The position numbers and the translations under genes were made by a program. Below, piece by piece: positions 1 through 10,674 of a DNA stretch of 64,000 bases. Within the stretch, counting starts at the first letter, position 1, and the number at the start of each line of letters is the position of its first letter. The DNA is from Lingula anatina (lineage: Eukaryota; Brachiopoda; Lingulata; Lingulida; Lingulidae): NCBI RefSeq assembly GCF_001039355.2, contig NW_019775631.1, positions 202,957-266,956 of the forward strand, in the 5' to 3' direction. The notes beneath the pieces are model-generated. The model saw only the letters and a program-made list of their open reading frames with translations. It searched no databases and had not been told where the DNA came from.

Positions 1-45
1 TTAGGAATTCCTGAAATTGCAAATGCAAAACACCAACAGCTACAA

Positions 46-440
46 GGTGGTGGTGGTGGTGGTGGTGGTGGTGGTGGGNNNNNNNNNNNNNNNNNNNNNN
101 NNNNNNNNNNNNNNNNNNNNNNNNNNNNNNNNNNNNNNNNNNNNNNNNNNNNNNNNNNNNNNNNNNNNNNNNNNNNNNNNNNNNNNNNNNNNNNNNNNNN
201 NNNNNNNNNNNNNNNNNNNNNNNNNNNNNNNNNNNNNNNNNNNNNNNNNNNNNNNNNNNNNNNNNNNNNNNNNNNNNNNNNNNNNNNNNNNNNNNNNNNN
301 NNNNNNNNNNNNNNNNNNNNNNNNNNNNNNNNNNNNNNNNNNNNNNNNNNNNNNNNNNNNNNNNNNNNNNNNNNNNNNNNNNNNNNNNNNNNNNNNNNNN
401 NNNNNNNNNNNNNNNNNNNNNNNNNNNNNNNNNNNNNNNN
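46..440. repeat. GGT trinucleotide repeat running into an assembly gap
   Basis: A (GGT)n tract at 46-78 is followed directly by 362 unknown bases (79-440). The gap was probably caused by this repeat or by another repeat behind it. Any further exons of the minus-strand gene at 491-647 could lie inside the gap or beyond the window edge. Confidence 0.9.
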
Positions 441-490
441 CTGGCTGTGGGTATGGTTTTGACAAACAAACAAAAGGAAGCTTGCTTTAC

Positions 491-647
491 CTAAGGATCA
501 AATCAATAAAGTGTTCAGCCTGCCAAACATGGCAGTGTCGCGGTCCTCGCATGGCTTTCTCCCTGTACAGTTCCGTTTTTTTCTTGGTGCCACCAACTTT
601 ACGGGAATACTCTGCAAAGGTCATCAGCTGGTCAGTGCTGGCTGTGC
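491..647 (-). CDS. Isolated exon, probable exon 16 of the MUS81-like nuclease gene
   Basis: On the minus strand a pyrimidine-rich tract ending in TTTCAG precedes 157 open bases that finish in CTTAG before a GTAAAG donor. The exon begins in phase 1, exactly the phase in which exon 15 of the MUS81-like gene ends (15059 and 23264). The encoded stretch starts GTASTDQLMTFAEYSRK and is rich in Lys/Arg. In MUS81 proteins the nuclease core is followed by a Thr-Phe-x-x-Phe segment with Lys-rich residues before the C-terminal helix-hairpin-helix domain, and this exon resembles that segment. It leaves in phase 2, so at least one more exon is needed, in the gap at 79-440 or outside the window. If correct, the TRIM genes lie in intron 15. 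It could instead belong to an unrelated gene. Confidence 0.55.
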
Positions 648-1567
648 CTGAAATAGGGCGAAAGGATGAAAATAGCCCGAGTCCGTTTGCCCTGTGTGAG
701 ATCATATTAGACTAGAGAACATGCCTGCACATGGGAGAACCTGCATGAGGTAGGACTAACCTTTCAGAGACAAGTGTGAAAATCACTGGAATGGAAATGT
801 TGTCTAAGAAAAAAATAATAAATAAAGACCTTAAATGAAAATATATAGCTTTAAGGAAAATGGTCCTATACATCTGCAACTTGCACTGGGTCTGTATCTC
901 AGTGCTATGAATCAATGCAGTTGGTCTGGAGATAAAAAGTCTCACAGTTTCATTTATCATTTATTGTGTTAACAATGAAAAGTGAGTGGCGGCGACCACA
1001 GACACATGTCAGGGCTGAATGTGCAGACACAATGTCTGTACATAAAAATTATTAGACCACAACCTGCCTAGACATAACATACAACAAATATTTAACTTTT
1101 ATCTTAAGAGAGAAAGATAATGATAAAAATAATATTTATTCTCCTGCATGTGATGTTATAAGTACAAATCACACTAGCACATACACACAAACAAACTATT
1201 AAACAGTACCCTTAACCTGTTCATTATATAAATACAGAAATATCAAGAAATAATTTTATAATATCTTTTGTCCTAAAAAAGGTTATTTTTATCATATCAT
1301 GAGTTGTATTTATTTGATAACCCTCTAACTCTCCCTCTAAATAAATGAAGTATTGAAAAAATATTAAGTAATAAAAAAATCATAAAACACAGTGAAATAT
1401 AAAATAATACTGCTGTGGCCTTAAAGTATGCCAACTGGGTTACTGATATGACAATAGTTGTAACTCTGCCCAAGAGTCATAGTTCATTTCCTGCAACTGG
1501 TTAATTGATAACACAAGATAATTGTTCTTCATACCAGTAGAACAGTTCACTCCACGCCCTCCCAAAG
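648..1567. other. AT-rich noncoding flank upstream of the first TRIM gene
   Basis: No coding exon or recognisable element was seen. The sequence is AT-rich with short A and T runs. It must hold the promoter of the TRIM gene starting at 1568, but no clear TATA box or initiator can be assigned. On the proposed model it is also intron 15 of the minus-strand nuclease gene. Confidence 0.5.
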
Positions 1568-3514
1568 ATGGCTACAGCTCAGGGTAACAGAGATGACGAG
1601 AAAAGCCTTCAAGCCAAAATTACAGAACATTTTATCAGCTGTCCATTATGCCTTGAGGAGTATAAAGAGCCGACAGATTTACCATGTAGGCATACATTTT
1701 GTAAAGGTTGTCTGAAGACTTATATAACTGACTTAACACCAGGAAGTAAATTCAGATGTCCAATGTGTCAGAAAGAAACTGAAGTTCCTAAAGATGGACT
1801 TGAGGGCTTCACTCATAATTTCTACATTGAAAGCTTGCAGGACACTGTACTTCAGTCAACACATAAGAAAACGTGCAGCTCTTGTGCTTTGGTGTCCCCA
1901 AAAGAAACAGTAGCTTCATCAAAATGTATCACCTGCCATGACTACCTATGTGAGAAGTGTTCTCCATTCCACTGTGGTACCAAGTTCACAAAAGACCATA
2001 AAGTGCTCACTTTCCAACAGCTGAAGAGCAAAAAGTACCAAAGAGAGATCCAAGAGCATCAAAAGATTATCTGCTCAGAACACAAAGATGAGATGATAAG
2101 GTACTTTTGTTCTGATTGTAATGTCCCCATTTGTCGTGACTGCAGAGAACTACACCATGATGGTCACAAACTTCTCTCTCTTGAAAAAGCTGCAGAGATT
2201 GTAAAACCGAAACTAGAGACTAAATGTCATTACCTTGAAAGAAAATTAGCAAAAGGAGAAAAATCACTAGTTAACATTGATTACACACTGGCAACCCTCT
2301 TAGAAAATGAAAGCTCTGTTCAGCAGCAGATAAAAGCTCGTGCAGCTCATCTACGTCAACTCATAGATCAACGCGAGAAGACCTTACTACAGGAGCTTCA
2401 TGAAACCAGCAGCACTCACTGGAAGAATTTACAAATTACCCATGAGAACTGCAGTGCCACTTGCTCCTCTATCAAAACCACCAAAGATGTAGTAAAGAAC
2501 ATCCTTCAGCATGGTGCCCCCATAGATGTCCTCATGTTACAACACCAACTTGGACAGAGACTAGATGAACTACAGTTCACTTCAGTTGTAGACAAAATTC
2601 CCGAGGAAATAAACCTCAAACTCACCACCACCACAAAAGTGGACCAAGAGATATCCAGTGGGGCTGGCCTGGGGAATTTGCAGATTTCTAGACAACCAGC
2701 TTTGCCTAAGTTCAAACCACAGGCTGAATGTATGCTGGAGTTTGACACTGACATGATACCAGTGGACATTTCAGCAAGTCCCAACAGGGAGTATGTTACT
2801 ACCAATAGCATCAAAAACAAGGTCAAGATTTTCAGTTCAAATGGTACATTCAGAAAAGCGATCACCAGTGTCTCACACACACAGCTGAAATGTCCAGTAG
2901 GGATCTGTCACTTCCCTGATGGAAAGATGGTTCTCGCTGGTGTCAAAAATAACAAACTGTTTATCTTGTCACCACATTGGGAAGTACAGCAAACTGTAGA
3001 TGTCAACAACCCATGTGGTGTGGCTCTCAATGACAACTGCACTAAGATTGCTGTGGCACAGGGTGACATAGAAAAGTCTGTGAGTGTGTTCAGTATTGAT
3101 ATCAACGGGAAAATAACTTTAACTGATGTGATAAAGGACAAAGATGGGGAGCAGTTGTTCAATTCACCATATAAAGTGGCATATATGAGCAATGGGTGCC
3201 TTGTTGTTAGTGACAGATCACCAAACAAACTTCACATCCTAACCCCACCTGGTGACCCACTGCATCAGTACACAGGACCTGATAACAAGTTAGGTCAACC
3301 TCGTGGTGTCTGTGTTGATGCATATGACAACATACTGGTTACAGACTGTGATAAACACTGCATACACCTTGTATCCCCAGATGGGAAGTTCATTAAGTAC
3401 ATAGCAACCAAAGCTGATGGACTATATAAACCATGGGCATGTACCATCAACCAAGATGGAGATCTGGTTGTGACTGAACTTGATGGGAAAGTGAAAGTAT
3501 TCCAATACTTGTGA
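1568..3514 (+). CDS. TRIM-NHL type E3 ubiquitin ligase, copy 1 (648 aa, single exon)
   Basis: Probable RING-type E3 ubiquitin ligase. The RING is a complete C3HC4 set: C25, C28, C40, H42, C45, C48, C64, C67. B-box 1 spans about C103-H144 and B-box 2 about C169-H200 (CSEHKDEMIRYFCSDC). A long Glu/Lys/Leu-rich coiled coil covers about 205-300. From about 385 to the C-terminus a six-bladed NHL-type propeller shows repeated units such as GICHFPDG, GVALNDN, GVCVDAYDN and CTINQDGDLVV. The order RING, B-box, B-box, coiled coil, NHL is that of TRIM2/3/32/71-like proteins, which are greatly expanded in molluscs as intronless genes and often linked to innate immunity. The ATG follows a purine at -3 and gives the same start as its paralogs. 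It is nearly identical to the partial copy at 4963, so it may be its allele. Substrate unknown. Confidence 0.93.
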   Translation: MATAQGNRDDEKSLQAKITEHFISCPLCLEEYKEPTDLPCRHTFCKGCLKTYITDLTPGSKFRCPMCQKETEVPKDGLEGFTHNFYIESLQDTVLQSTHKKTCSSCALVSPKETVASSKCITCHDYLCEKCSPFHCGTKFTKDHKVLTFQQLKSKKYQREIQEHQKIICSEHKDEMIRYFCSDCNVPICRDCRELHHDGHKLLSLEKAAEIVKPKLETKCHYLERKLAKGEKSLVNIDYTLATLLENESSVQQQIKARAAHLRQLIDQREKTLLQELHETSSTHWKNLQITHENCSATCSSIKTTKDVVKNILQHGAPIDVLMLQHQLGQRLDELQFTSVVDKIPEEINLKLTTTTKVDQEISSGAGLGNLQISRQPALPKFKPQAECMLEFDTDMIPVDISASPNREYVTTNSIKNKVKIFSSNGTFRKAITSVSHTQLKCPVGICHFPDGKMVLAGVKNNKLFILSPHWEVQQTVDVNNPCGVALNDNCTKIAVAQGDIEKSVSVFSIDINGKITLTDVIKDKDGEQLFNSPYKVAYMSNGCLVVSDRSPNKLHILTPPGDPLHQYTGPDNKLGQPRGVCVDAYDNILVTDCDKHCIHLVSPDGKFIKYIATKADGLYKPWACTINQDGDLVVTELDGKVKVFQYL

Positions 3515-4757
3515 AAATGACATGCTTTAAAACATTCAGAAAACTGAACTGTTTGTCATATGTTAAGTAAGTCATATTTAAAGATGTTCATTTTAAGGCT
3601 ATCTAATGTGTTATGAAAATAATTAGAGAATTGTCTGAAGTACCAGGAAGAAATGATATTTGGTTTTGCATTATAAATTATGTGCTTAATGTGTATTACT
3701 TGAATGACACCTGCTTCTTCAGTGTATGGATATCAATCATGCTCCAAATAACATGAGGTCTGCAAATCAAATGGTTCGTAGTTGAACTAAAATCCCTTTA
3801 AATTTCTGATCATATTTCTTTTTTTCTGGGTGGGTGGGTGGGGGTATTTATTTTAGGGAAGTGTGCATATACCAAACTAATATAAACTTTAAAGACTGAA
3901 ATGTCAGTGTAGTAATTGTACTTTAAATGTTAAAGTGGCATCTTTAACTGCAACCACATCTGATATCAAATTGAAATTTGCTGCCCCAAATACCTGATGC
4001 TGAAGGGAAATTATTCTTAGACTGAGCAATATTTTATCATGACATTTTACAATGATTTTACACTGTATTCATAAGCCAATAAATCTTTAATTGATTGATA
4101 CAATGCCTTGAGTTATCATATCAGGCAATAATTTTAGAAAATATCTAAAATCTCATACTGAATAGTAACTGCATCATATATAGACAACCACGGATATAAT
4201 TTTTTAAAAAATCTTGCATGAGAAGTAACCTTAGAGAGCAAAACTCTCTCCCTCTCTCTCTCAAGAATGTTTAGATAAAATGTAAATGAAAAGATTATAT
4301 TAAAGTAACTGTTAAATAAATACTACTTCATTTCCTTATTCTCTTTGATTTGTTTGTGTACCTGTCTGAAATCTGATGTTTCATTCAACATTTTGAAATC
4401 CTTTTTAAAAATCTGTACACATACACCATATACCTCCACACTATCTGTACATTTACACAATATATCACTGAACACAGCTGACTTCTCTTACTACACAACC
4501 ACCCCCTGACTGTCTCCATACATAAGACAAATATACCATATACCTCCACACTATCTGTAGATTTACCAGTACTTACACAATATATCACTCCACACTGCTG
4601 ACTTCTCTTACAACACATCCATACCCTGGCCATCTCCCTACATAATACTATTAACAATATCTGTAGCTTAAATAGCTGCTTCACTCACATGACAGAAAAA
4701 GTGTCAAAATATTTTCATAATAAATACAAATTCTCATCGTGCCAAGTATAAGTTATA
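3515..4757 (+). other. 3' UTR and downstream flank of TRIM copy 1
   Basis: The flank is homologous to the flanks of copies 2 and 3 but lacks a segment of roughly 240-250 bases that they have after the stop codon (6484-6735 and 10167-10422). An AATAAA at 4078-4083 is a likely polyadenylation signal and occurs at the same place in the other two. A short CT tract lies near 4247-4262. Homology to the copy 2 flank continues to about 4757 and then stops abruptly. Confidence 0.6.
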
Positions 4758-4962
4758 AGGCCACACTTTTTTAATTTTATGGATGACATCCTGCACGCGC
4801 ACGGATTTTCGCCCGTTCTCCAAAAAAAAAAAAAAAAAAAAAAAGCCCCCCCACCCCCCCCCAACGAAGTCGGTTGTCGCAAACGTTGTTATTGAATTTG
4901 CAAGGAAATGAGCTTTCTGCGCATGCGTATTTTCGCCACGTGGAAATGCGGCCACTTTGCTN
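4758..4962. other. Foreign GC-richer segment ending in a single-n junction
   Basis: At 4758 the sequence leaves the TRIM flank found at the equivalent place near 7959. It runs through about 200 unrelated bases with CpG-rich parts (ACGCGCACGG, TGCGCATGCG), a poly-A run and a poly-C run, and ends at an n (4962). The next base is in the middle of a TRIM reading frame. It may be the end of an interspersed repeat at which two contigs were joined. Confidence 0.55.
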
Positions 4963-6447
4963 AAAAAGTACCAAAGAGAGATCCAAGAGCATCAAAAGAT
5001 TATCTGCTCAGAACACAAAGATGAGATGATAAGGTACTTTTGTTCCGATTGTAATGTCCCCATTTGTCGTGACTGCAGAGAACTACACCATGATGGTCAC
5101 AAACTTCTCTCTCTTGAAAAAGCTGCAGATATTGTAAAACCGAAACTAGAGACTAAATGTCATTACCTTGAAAGAAAATTAGCAAAAGGAGAAAATTCAC
5201 TAGTTAACATTGATTACACACTGGCAACCCTCCTAGAAAATGAAAGCTCTGTTCAGCAGCAGATAAAAGCTCGTGCAGCTCATCTACGTCAACTCATAGA
5301 TCAACGCGAGAAGACCTTACTACAGGAACTTCACGAAACCAGCAGCACTCACTGGAAGAATTTACAAATTACCCATGAGAACTGCAGTGCCACTTGCTCC
5401 TCTATCAAAACCACAACAGATGTAGTAAAGAACATCCTACAGCATGGTGCCCCCATAGATGTCCTCATGTTACAACACCAACTTGGACAGAGACTAGATG
5501 TGCTACAGTCCACTTCAGTTGTAGACAAAATTCCCGAGGAAATAAACCTCAAACTTACCACCACCACAAAAGTGGACCAAGAGATATCCAGTGGGGCTGG
5601 CCTGGGGAATTTGCAGATTTCTAGACAACCAGCTTTGCCAAAGTTCAAACCACAGGCTGAATATATGCTGGAGTTTGACACTGACATGATACCAGTGGAC
5701 ATTTCAGCAAGTCCCAACAGGGAGTATGTTACTACCAATAGCATCAAAAACAAGGTCAAGATTTTCAGTTCAGATGGTACATTCAGAAAAGCGATCACCA
5801 GTGTCTCACACACACAGCTGAAATGTCCAGTAGGGATCTGTCACTTCCCTGATGGAAAGATGGTTCTATCTGGTGTCAAAAATAACAAACTGTTTATCTT
5901 GTCACCACATTGGGAAGTACAGCAAACTGTAGATATCAACAACCCATGTGGTGTGGCTCTCAATGACAACTGCACTAAGATTGCTGTGGCACAGGGTGAC
6001 ATAGAAAAGTCTGTGAGTGTGTTCAGTATTGATATCAACGGGAAAATAACTTTAACTGATGTGATAAAGGACAAAGATGGGGAGCAGTTGTTCAATTCAC
6101 CATATAAAGTGGCATATATGAGCAATGGGTGCCTTGTTGTTAGTGACAGATCACCTAACAAACTTCACATCCTAACCCCACCTGGTGACCCACTGTATCA
6201 GTACGCAGGACCTGATAACAAGTTAGGTCAACCTCGTGGTGTCTGTGTTGATGCCTATGACAACATACTGGTCACAGACTGTGATAAACACTGCATACAC
6301 CTTGTATCACCAGATGGGAAGTTCATTAAGTACATAGCAACCAAAGCTGATGGACTATATAAACCATGGGCATGTACCATCAACCAAGATGGAGATCTGG
6401 TTGTGACTGAACTTGATGGGAAAGTGAAAGTATTCCAATACTTGTAA
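4963..6447 (+). CDS. TRIM-NHL gene copy 2, 5' end missing at an assembly junction
   Basis: An open frame of 494 codons aligns with residue 155 onward of copy 1, beginning just before B-box 2. The RING and B-box 1 are absent because the sequence starts directly after the n at 4962, not because of a biological break. B-box 2, coiled coil and the whole NHL propeller are intact and differ from copy 1 by only a handful of residues, for example ENSLVN for EKSLVN and SDGTF for SNGTF. That similarity fits two alleles of one gene better than an old paralog. The true start codon is not in this window. Confidence 0.85.
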   Translation, partial: KKYQREIQEHQKIICSEHKDEMIRYFCSDCNVPICRDCRELHHDGHKLLSLEKAADIVKPKLETKCHYLERKLAKGENSLVNIDYTLATLLENESSVQQQIKARAAHLRQLIDQREKTLLQELHETSSTHWKNLQITHENCSATCSSIKTTTDVVKNILQHGAPIDVLMLQHQLGQRLDVLQSTSVVDKIPEEINLKLTTTTKVDQEISSGAGLGNLQISRQPALPKFKPQAEYMLEFDTDMIPVDISASPNREYVTTNSIKNKVKIFSSDGTFRKAITSVSHTQLKCPVGICHFPDGKMVLSGVKNNKLFILSPHWEVQQTVDINNPCGVALNDNCTKIAVAQGDIEKSVSVFSIDINGKITLTDVIKDKDGEQLFNSPYKVAYMSNGCLVVSDRSPNKLHILTPPGDPLYQYAGPDNKLGQPRGVCVDAYDNILVTDCDKHCIHLVSPDGKFIKYIATKADGLYKPWACTINQDGDLVVTELDGKVKVFQYL

Positions 6448-8142
6448 AAATGACATGCTTTAAAACACTCAGAAAACTGAACTTTATACAGTTTCCTGTT
6501 ATATTTCAAATGATGCTATACATAAAGACACATAAATTCAAGAATGGCAGAAAACTGATTGGTATTAAGCAATTAGTTTTAACACCATGAATGGGAAAAT
6601 ATAATGCCATTTGGTAATGAAAATACAAGAAAAACTGAAATGACCACCCTGTAAAACAAATAACTTAACTATTTTTCACTTTGAAATGATGAAATACAAG
6701 GGAAAATGAAAGAAATGAAAGAAGAAAAATGAAATGTCTGTCATATGTTAAGTAAGTCATATTTAAAGATATTTGTTTTAAGGCTGTCTAATGTGTTATG
6801 AAAATAATTAGAGAACTGTCTGAAGTACTAGGAAGAAATGATATTTGGTTTTGCATTATAAATTATGTGCTTAATGTGTATTACTTGAATGACACCTGCT
6901 TCTTCAGTGTATGGATATCAGTTATGCTCCAAATAACATGAGGTCTGAAAATCAAATGGTTCGTAGTTGAACTAAAATCCCTTTTAATTTCTTTTCATAT
7001 TTCTTTTTTTCTGGGTGGGTGGGTGGGGGGGTATTTATTTTAGGGAAGTGTGCATATACCAAACTAATATAAACTTTAAAGACTGAAATGTCAGTGTAGT
7101 AATTGTACTTAAAATGTGGCATCTTTAACTGCAACTACATCTGATATCAAATTGAAATTTGCTTCCCCAAATACCTGATGCTGAAGGGAAATTATTCTTA
7201 GACTGAGCAATGTTTTATCATATCATTTTACAATGATTTTACCCTGTATTCATAAGTCAATAAATCTTTAATTGACTGATACAATGCCTTGAGTTATCAT
7301 ATCAGGCAATAATTTTAGAAAATATCTAAAATCTCATACAAAATAGTAACTGCATCATATATAGACAACCACGGATATAAATTTTAAAAAAATCTTACAC
7401 GAGAAGTAACCTCAGAGAGCAAATCTCTCTCTCTCTCAAGAATGTTTAGATAAAATGTAAGAGAATGTCTGAAAAGATTATATTAAAGTAACTGTTAAAT
7501 AAATACTACTTCATTTCCTTATTCTCTATGATTTGTTTGTGTACCTGTCTGAAATCTGATGTTTCATTCAACATTTTGAAATCCCTTTTTAAAAATCTGT
7601 ATACATACACCATATACCTTCATACTATCTGTAGATTTACCAGTGATTCCACAATATATCACTGAACACAGCTGACTTCTCTTACTACACACCTACCCCC
7701 CCCCCCCCCGACTGTCTCCATACATAAGACAAATACACCATATACCTCCACACTATCTGTAGATTTACCAGTACTTACACAATATATCACTCCACACTGC
7801 TGACTTCTCTTACAACACATCCATACCCTGGCCATCTCCCTACATAATACTATTAACAATATCTGTAGCTTAAATAGCTGCTTCACTCACATGACAGAAA
7901 AAGTGTCAAAATATTTTCATAATAAATACAAATTCTCATCGTGCCAAGTATAAGTTATAATGTAAAATCAATAGTATGAACACTGTCAAGTTGAACGTCA
8001 GAAAAAAAGGCTGACCCAAATCCTATACAGGTAACTTACAGAAAAGAACTAGGTCAAATCAGGTGAATGCAGAAACATCTGGGCATGAAAAAAATTTTGG
8101 AACAAATACTGAACAACACCCTGGAGACAATCAAAAAGGAAA
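6448..8142 (+). other. 3' UTR of TRIM copy 2 and upstream region of copy 3
   Basis: The first ~340 bases are almost identical to the 3' flank of copy 3 (10132-10487). A polyadenylation signal AATAAA lies at 7259-7264, and a run of C at about 7689-7709. From about 7560 to 7958 it matches the far flank of copy 1. The promoter of copy 3 should lie between about 7960 and 8142, but no clear core element is visible. Confidence 0.5.
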
Positions 8143-10131
8143 ATGGCGACTGCAGACTCCAAAGATGTAACTGAGACTCCACAAGCAGAAATTTTCAGAA
8201 CGGAAATAATCAACTACTTTGTGACCTGTCCTTTGTGTCTTGAGGAATATAAGGACCCAACAGATTTACCGTGTAGGCATACATTTTGTAAAGGTTGTCT
8301 GAAGACTTATATACCTGACTTAACACCAGGAAGTAAATTACGATGTCCCGTGTGTCTGAAAGAAAATGAAGTACCCAAAGATGAACTTGAGGGCTTCACT
8401 CACAATTTCTTTATTGAAAGCTTGCAGGACACTGTACTTCAGTCAACCCATAAGAAAAAGTGCAGCTCTTGTGCTTTGGTGTCCCAAACAGAAACAGTGG
8501 CTACTTCAAAATGTATCAACTGCCAGGACTACCTATGTGAGAGGTGTTCTCCATTTCACTGTGGCACAAAATTCACTAAAGACCACAAGGTGCTGACTTT
8601 TCAACAACTTCACAGCAGCGAGCATCAAAGAGAGATCCAACAGCATCAAAAGATTATCTGCCCAGAGCACAAAGATGAGATGATAAGATACTTTTGTTCA
8701 GATTGCAATGTCCCCATTTGTCGTGACTGCAGAGACCTACACCATGATGGTCACAAACTTATCTCTCTTGAAAAAGCTGCAGAGATGGTAAAGCCAAAAC
8801 TTGAGACCAAATTTGATTTCATTGAAAGAAAATTAGAAACAGGGAAGAAAACATTAGTTGACATTAATGACACACTAGCATCCCTCCAAGAAAATGAAAG
8901 TTCTTTTCAGCAGCAGATAAAAGCTCGTGCTGCCCACCTACGTCAACTGGTAGACCAAAGAGAGAAGATCTTACTACAGGAGCTCCATGAAACCAGCAGC
9001 TATCACAGGAAGAATTTAGAATTTTCTTATGAGAACTGCAGTGCCATTTGCTCCTCTACCAAATCCACAACAGATGTAGTAAGGAACATCCTTCAGCATG
9101 GTGCGCCCATAGATGTCATCATGTTACAACACCAACTTGGACAGACACTAGATGAGCTACAGTCCATTTCAGTTGTGCACGAAATTCCCAAAGATACAAA
9201 CCTCACACTAACCACCAACACTGAAGTGGATCAAGAGATATCCAGTGGGGCTGGCCTGGGAAATGTGCAGATGTCTAGACAACCAGCTTTGCCCAAGTTC
9301 AAACCAAAAGCTGAATGTTTGCAGGAGTTTGACTGTAGAAATTTACATTTTTTTCAACTTCTAAACAGGGAGATAACAGTGGACATTTCAGTGAGTCCAA
9401 ACAGGGAGTATGTTACTACCCATGGTATCAATAAAAAGGTCAAGGTTTTTAGTTCAGATGGCATGTTAAGAAGAGAGATCACCAGTGTCTCAGGCAAACA
9501 GCTGAAACGTCCATTAGGGATCTGTCACTTCCCTGATGGAAGGATGGTTCTATCTGGTGTCAAAAATAACGAACTGTTCATCCTGTCACCACAGTGGGAA
9601 GTACAGCAAACTGTAGATGTCAGCAACCCATGGGGTGTGGCTCTCAATGACAACTGCACTAAGATTGCTGTGGCACAGGGTTATAGTAAAAAGTCTGTGA
9701 ATGTGTTCAGTATTGATATCATAGGGAAAATAACTTTAACTGATGTGATAAAGGACAAAGATGGAAAACAGTTGTTCAGTGCACCATATAAAGTGGCATA
9801 TATGAGCAATGGGTGCCTTGTTGTTAGTGACAGATCACCTAACAAACTTCACATCCTAACCCCATCTGGTGACCCACTGTATCAGTACGCAGGACCTGAT
9901 AACAAGTTAGGTCAACCTCGTGGTGACTGTGTTGATGCATATGACAACATACTGGTCACAGACTATGATAACCACTGCATACACCTTGTATCACCAGATG
10001 GGAAGTTCATTAAGTACATAGCAACCAAAGCTGAAGGACTATATAAACCATGGGCATGTACCATCAACCAAGATGGAGATCTGGTTGTGACTGAACTTGA
10101 TGGGAAAGTGAAAGTATTCCAATACTTGTAA
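8143..10131 (+). CDS. TRIM-NHL type E3 ubiquitin ligase, copy 3 (662 aa, single exon)
   Basis: Complete intronless TRIM-NHL protein and likely E3 ubiquitin ligase. RING ligands are C29, C32, C44, H46, C49, C52, C68 and C71. Two B-boxes, a coiled coil and an NHL propeller follow in the usual order. The start MATADSKDV matches the chosen start of copy 4. Just before the propeller the six residues DTDMIP of copy 1 are replaced by a longer hydrophobic segment (DCRNLHFFQLLNREIT), kept in frame. The last ~115 codons and the 3' UTR are nearly identical to copy 2, while the middle is clearly more divergent. This suggests recent gene conversion or unequal exchange at the 3' end. Substrate unknown. Confidence 0.92.
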   Translation: MATADSKDVTETPQAEIFRTEIINYFVTCPLCLEEYKDPTDLPCRHTFCKGCLKTYIPDLTPGSKLRCPVCLKENEVPKDELEGFTHNFFIESLQDTVLQSTHKKKCSSCALVSQTETVATSKCINCQDYLCERCSPFHCGTKFTKDHKVLTFQQLHSSEHQREIQQHQKIICPEHKDEMIRYFCSDCNVPICRDCRDLHHDGHKLISLEKAAEMVKPKLETKFDFIERKLETGKKTLVDINDTLASLQENESSFQQQIKARAAHLRQLVDQREKILLQELHETSSYHRKNLEFSYENCSAICSSTKSTTDVVRNILQHGAPIDVIMLQHQLGQTLDELQSISVVHEIPKDTNLTLTTNTEVDQEISSGAGLGNVQMSRQPALPKFKPKAECLQEFDCRNLHFFQLLNREITVDISVSPNREYVTTHGINKKVKVFSSDGMLRREITSVSGKQLKRPLGICHFPDGRMVLSGVKNNELFILSPQWEVQQTVDVSNPWGVALNDNCTKIAVAQGYSKKSVNVFSIDIIGKITLTDVIKDKDGKQLFSAPYKVAYMSNGCLVVSDRSPNKLHILTPSGDPLYQYAGPDNKLGQPRGDCVDAYDNILVTDYDNHCIHLVSPDGKFIKYIATKAEGLYKPWACTINQDGDLVVTELDGKVKVFQYL

Positions 10132-10488
10132 AAACGACATGCTTTAAAACACTCAGAAAACTGGACTTTATACAGTTTCCTGTTATATTTCAAATGATGC
10201 TATACATAAAGACACATAAATTCAAGAATGGCAGAAAACTGATTGGTATTAAGCAATTAGTTTTAACACCATGAATGGGAAAATATAATGCCATTTTGTA
10301 ATGAAAATACAAGAAAAACTGAAATGACCACCCTGTAAAACAAATAACTTAACTATTTTTCACTTTGAAATGATGAAATACAAGGGAAAATGAAAGAAAT
10401 GAAAGAAGAAAAATGAAATGTCTGTCATATGTTAAGTAAGTCATATTTAAAGATATTCGTTTTAAGGCTGTCTAATGTGTTATGAAAA

Positions 10489-10674
10489 CTAGAGGATCAG
10501 AGAGGCGATANGATGGGTATGGGGGGCCTTACCGTCTAGGAGGAGAAGCGGTAACGGTAGCCGTCCGGCGGAGCCGGCGGAGCCGGCGGAACCGGCGGAG
10601 CCGGCGGAGCCGGCGGAACGATCCGGACGAGACCGAAACCATGTGTACCGCCAGCGCTAACGCTGGTGGTACAA
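10489..10674. other. GC-rich insertion with GCCGGCGGA repeats and a hairpin
   Basis: Copies 1 and 2 read GTTATGAAAATAATTAGAG without interruption. Here ~185 bases are inserted after GTTATGAAAA. The insert contains a single n (10511), about six near-perfect tandem copies of a 9-mer GCCGGCGGA (variant ACCGGCGGA) and, at its right end, a near-perfect inverted repeat: GTACCGCCAGCG, a short loop, then CGCTGGTGGTAC. Its base composition is entirely unlike the surrounding AT-rich UTR. It could be a small mobile element, an artefact of gap filling, or contaminating sequence. Confidence 0.6.
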
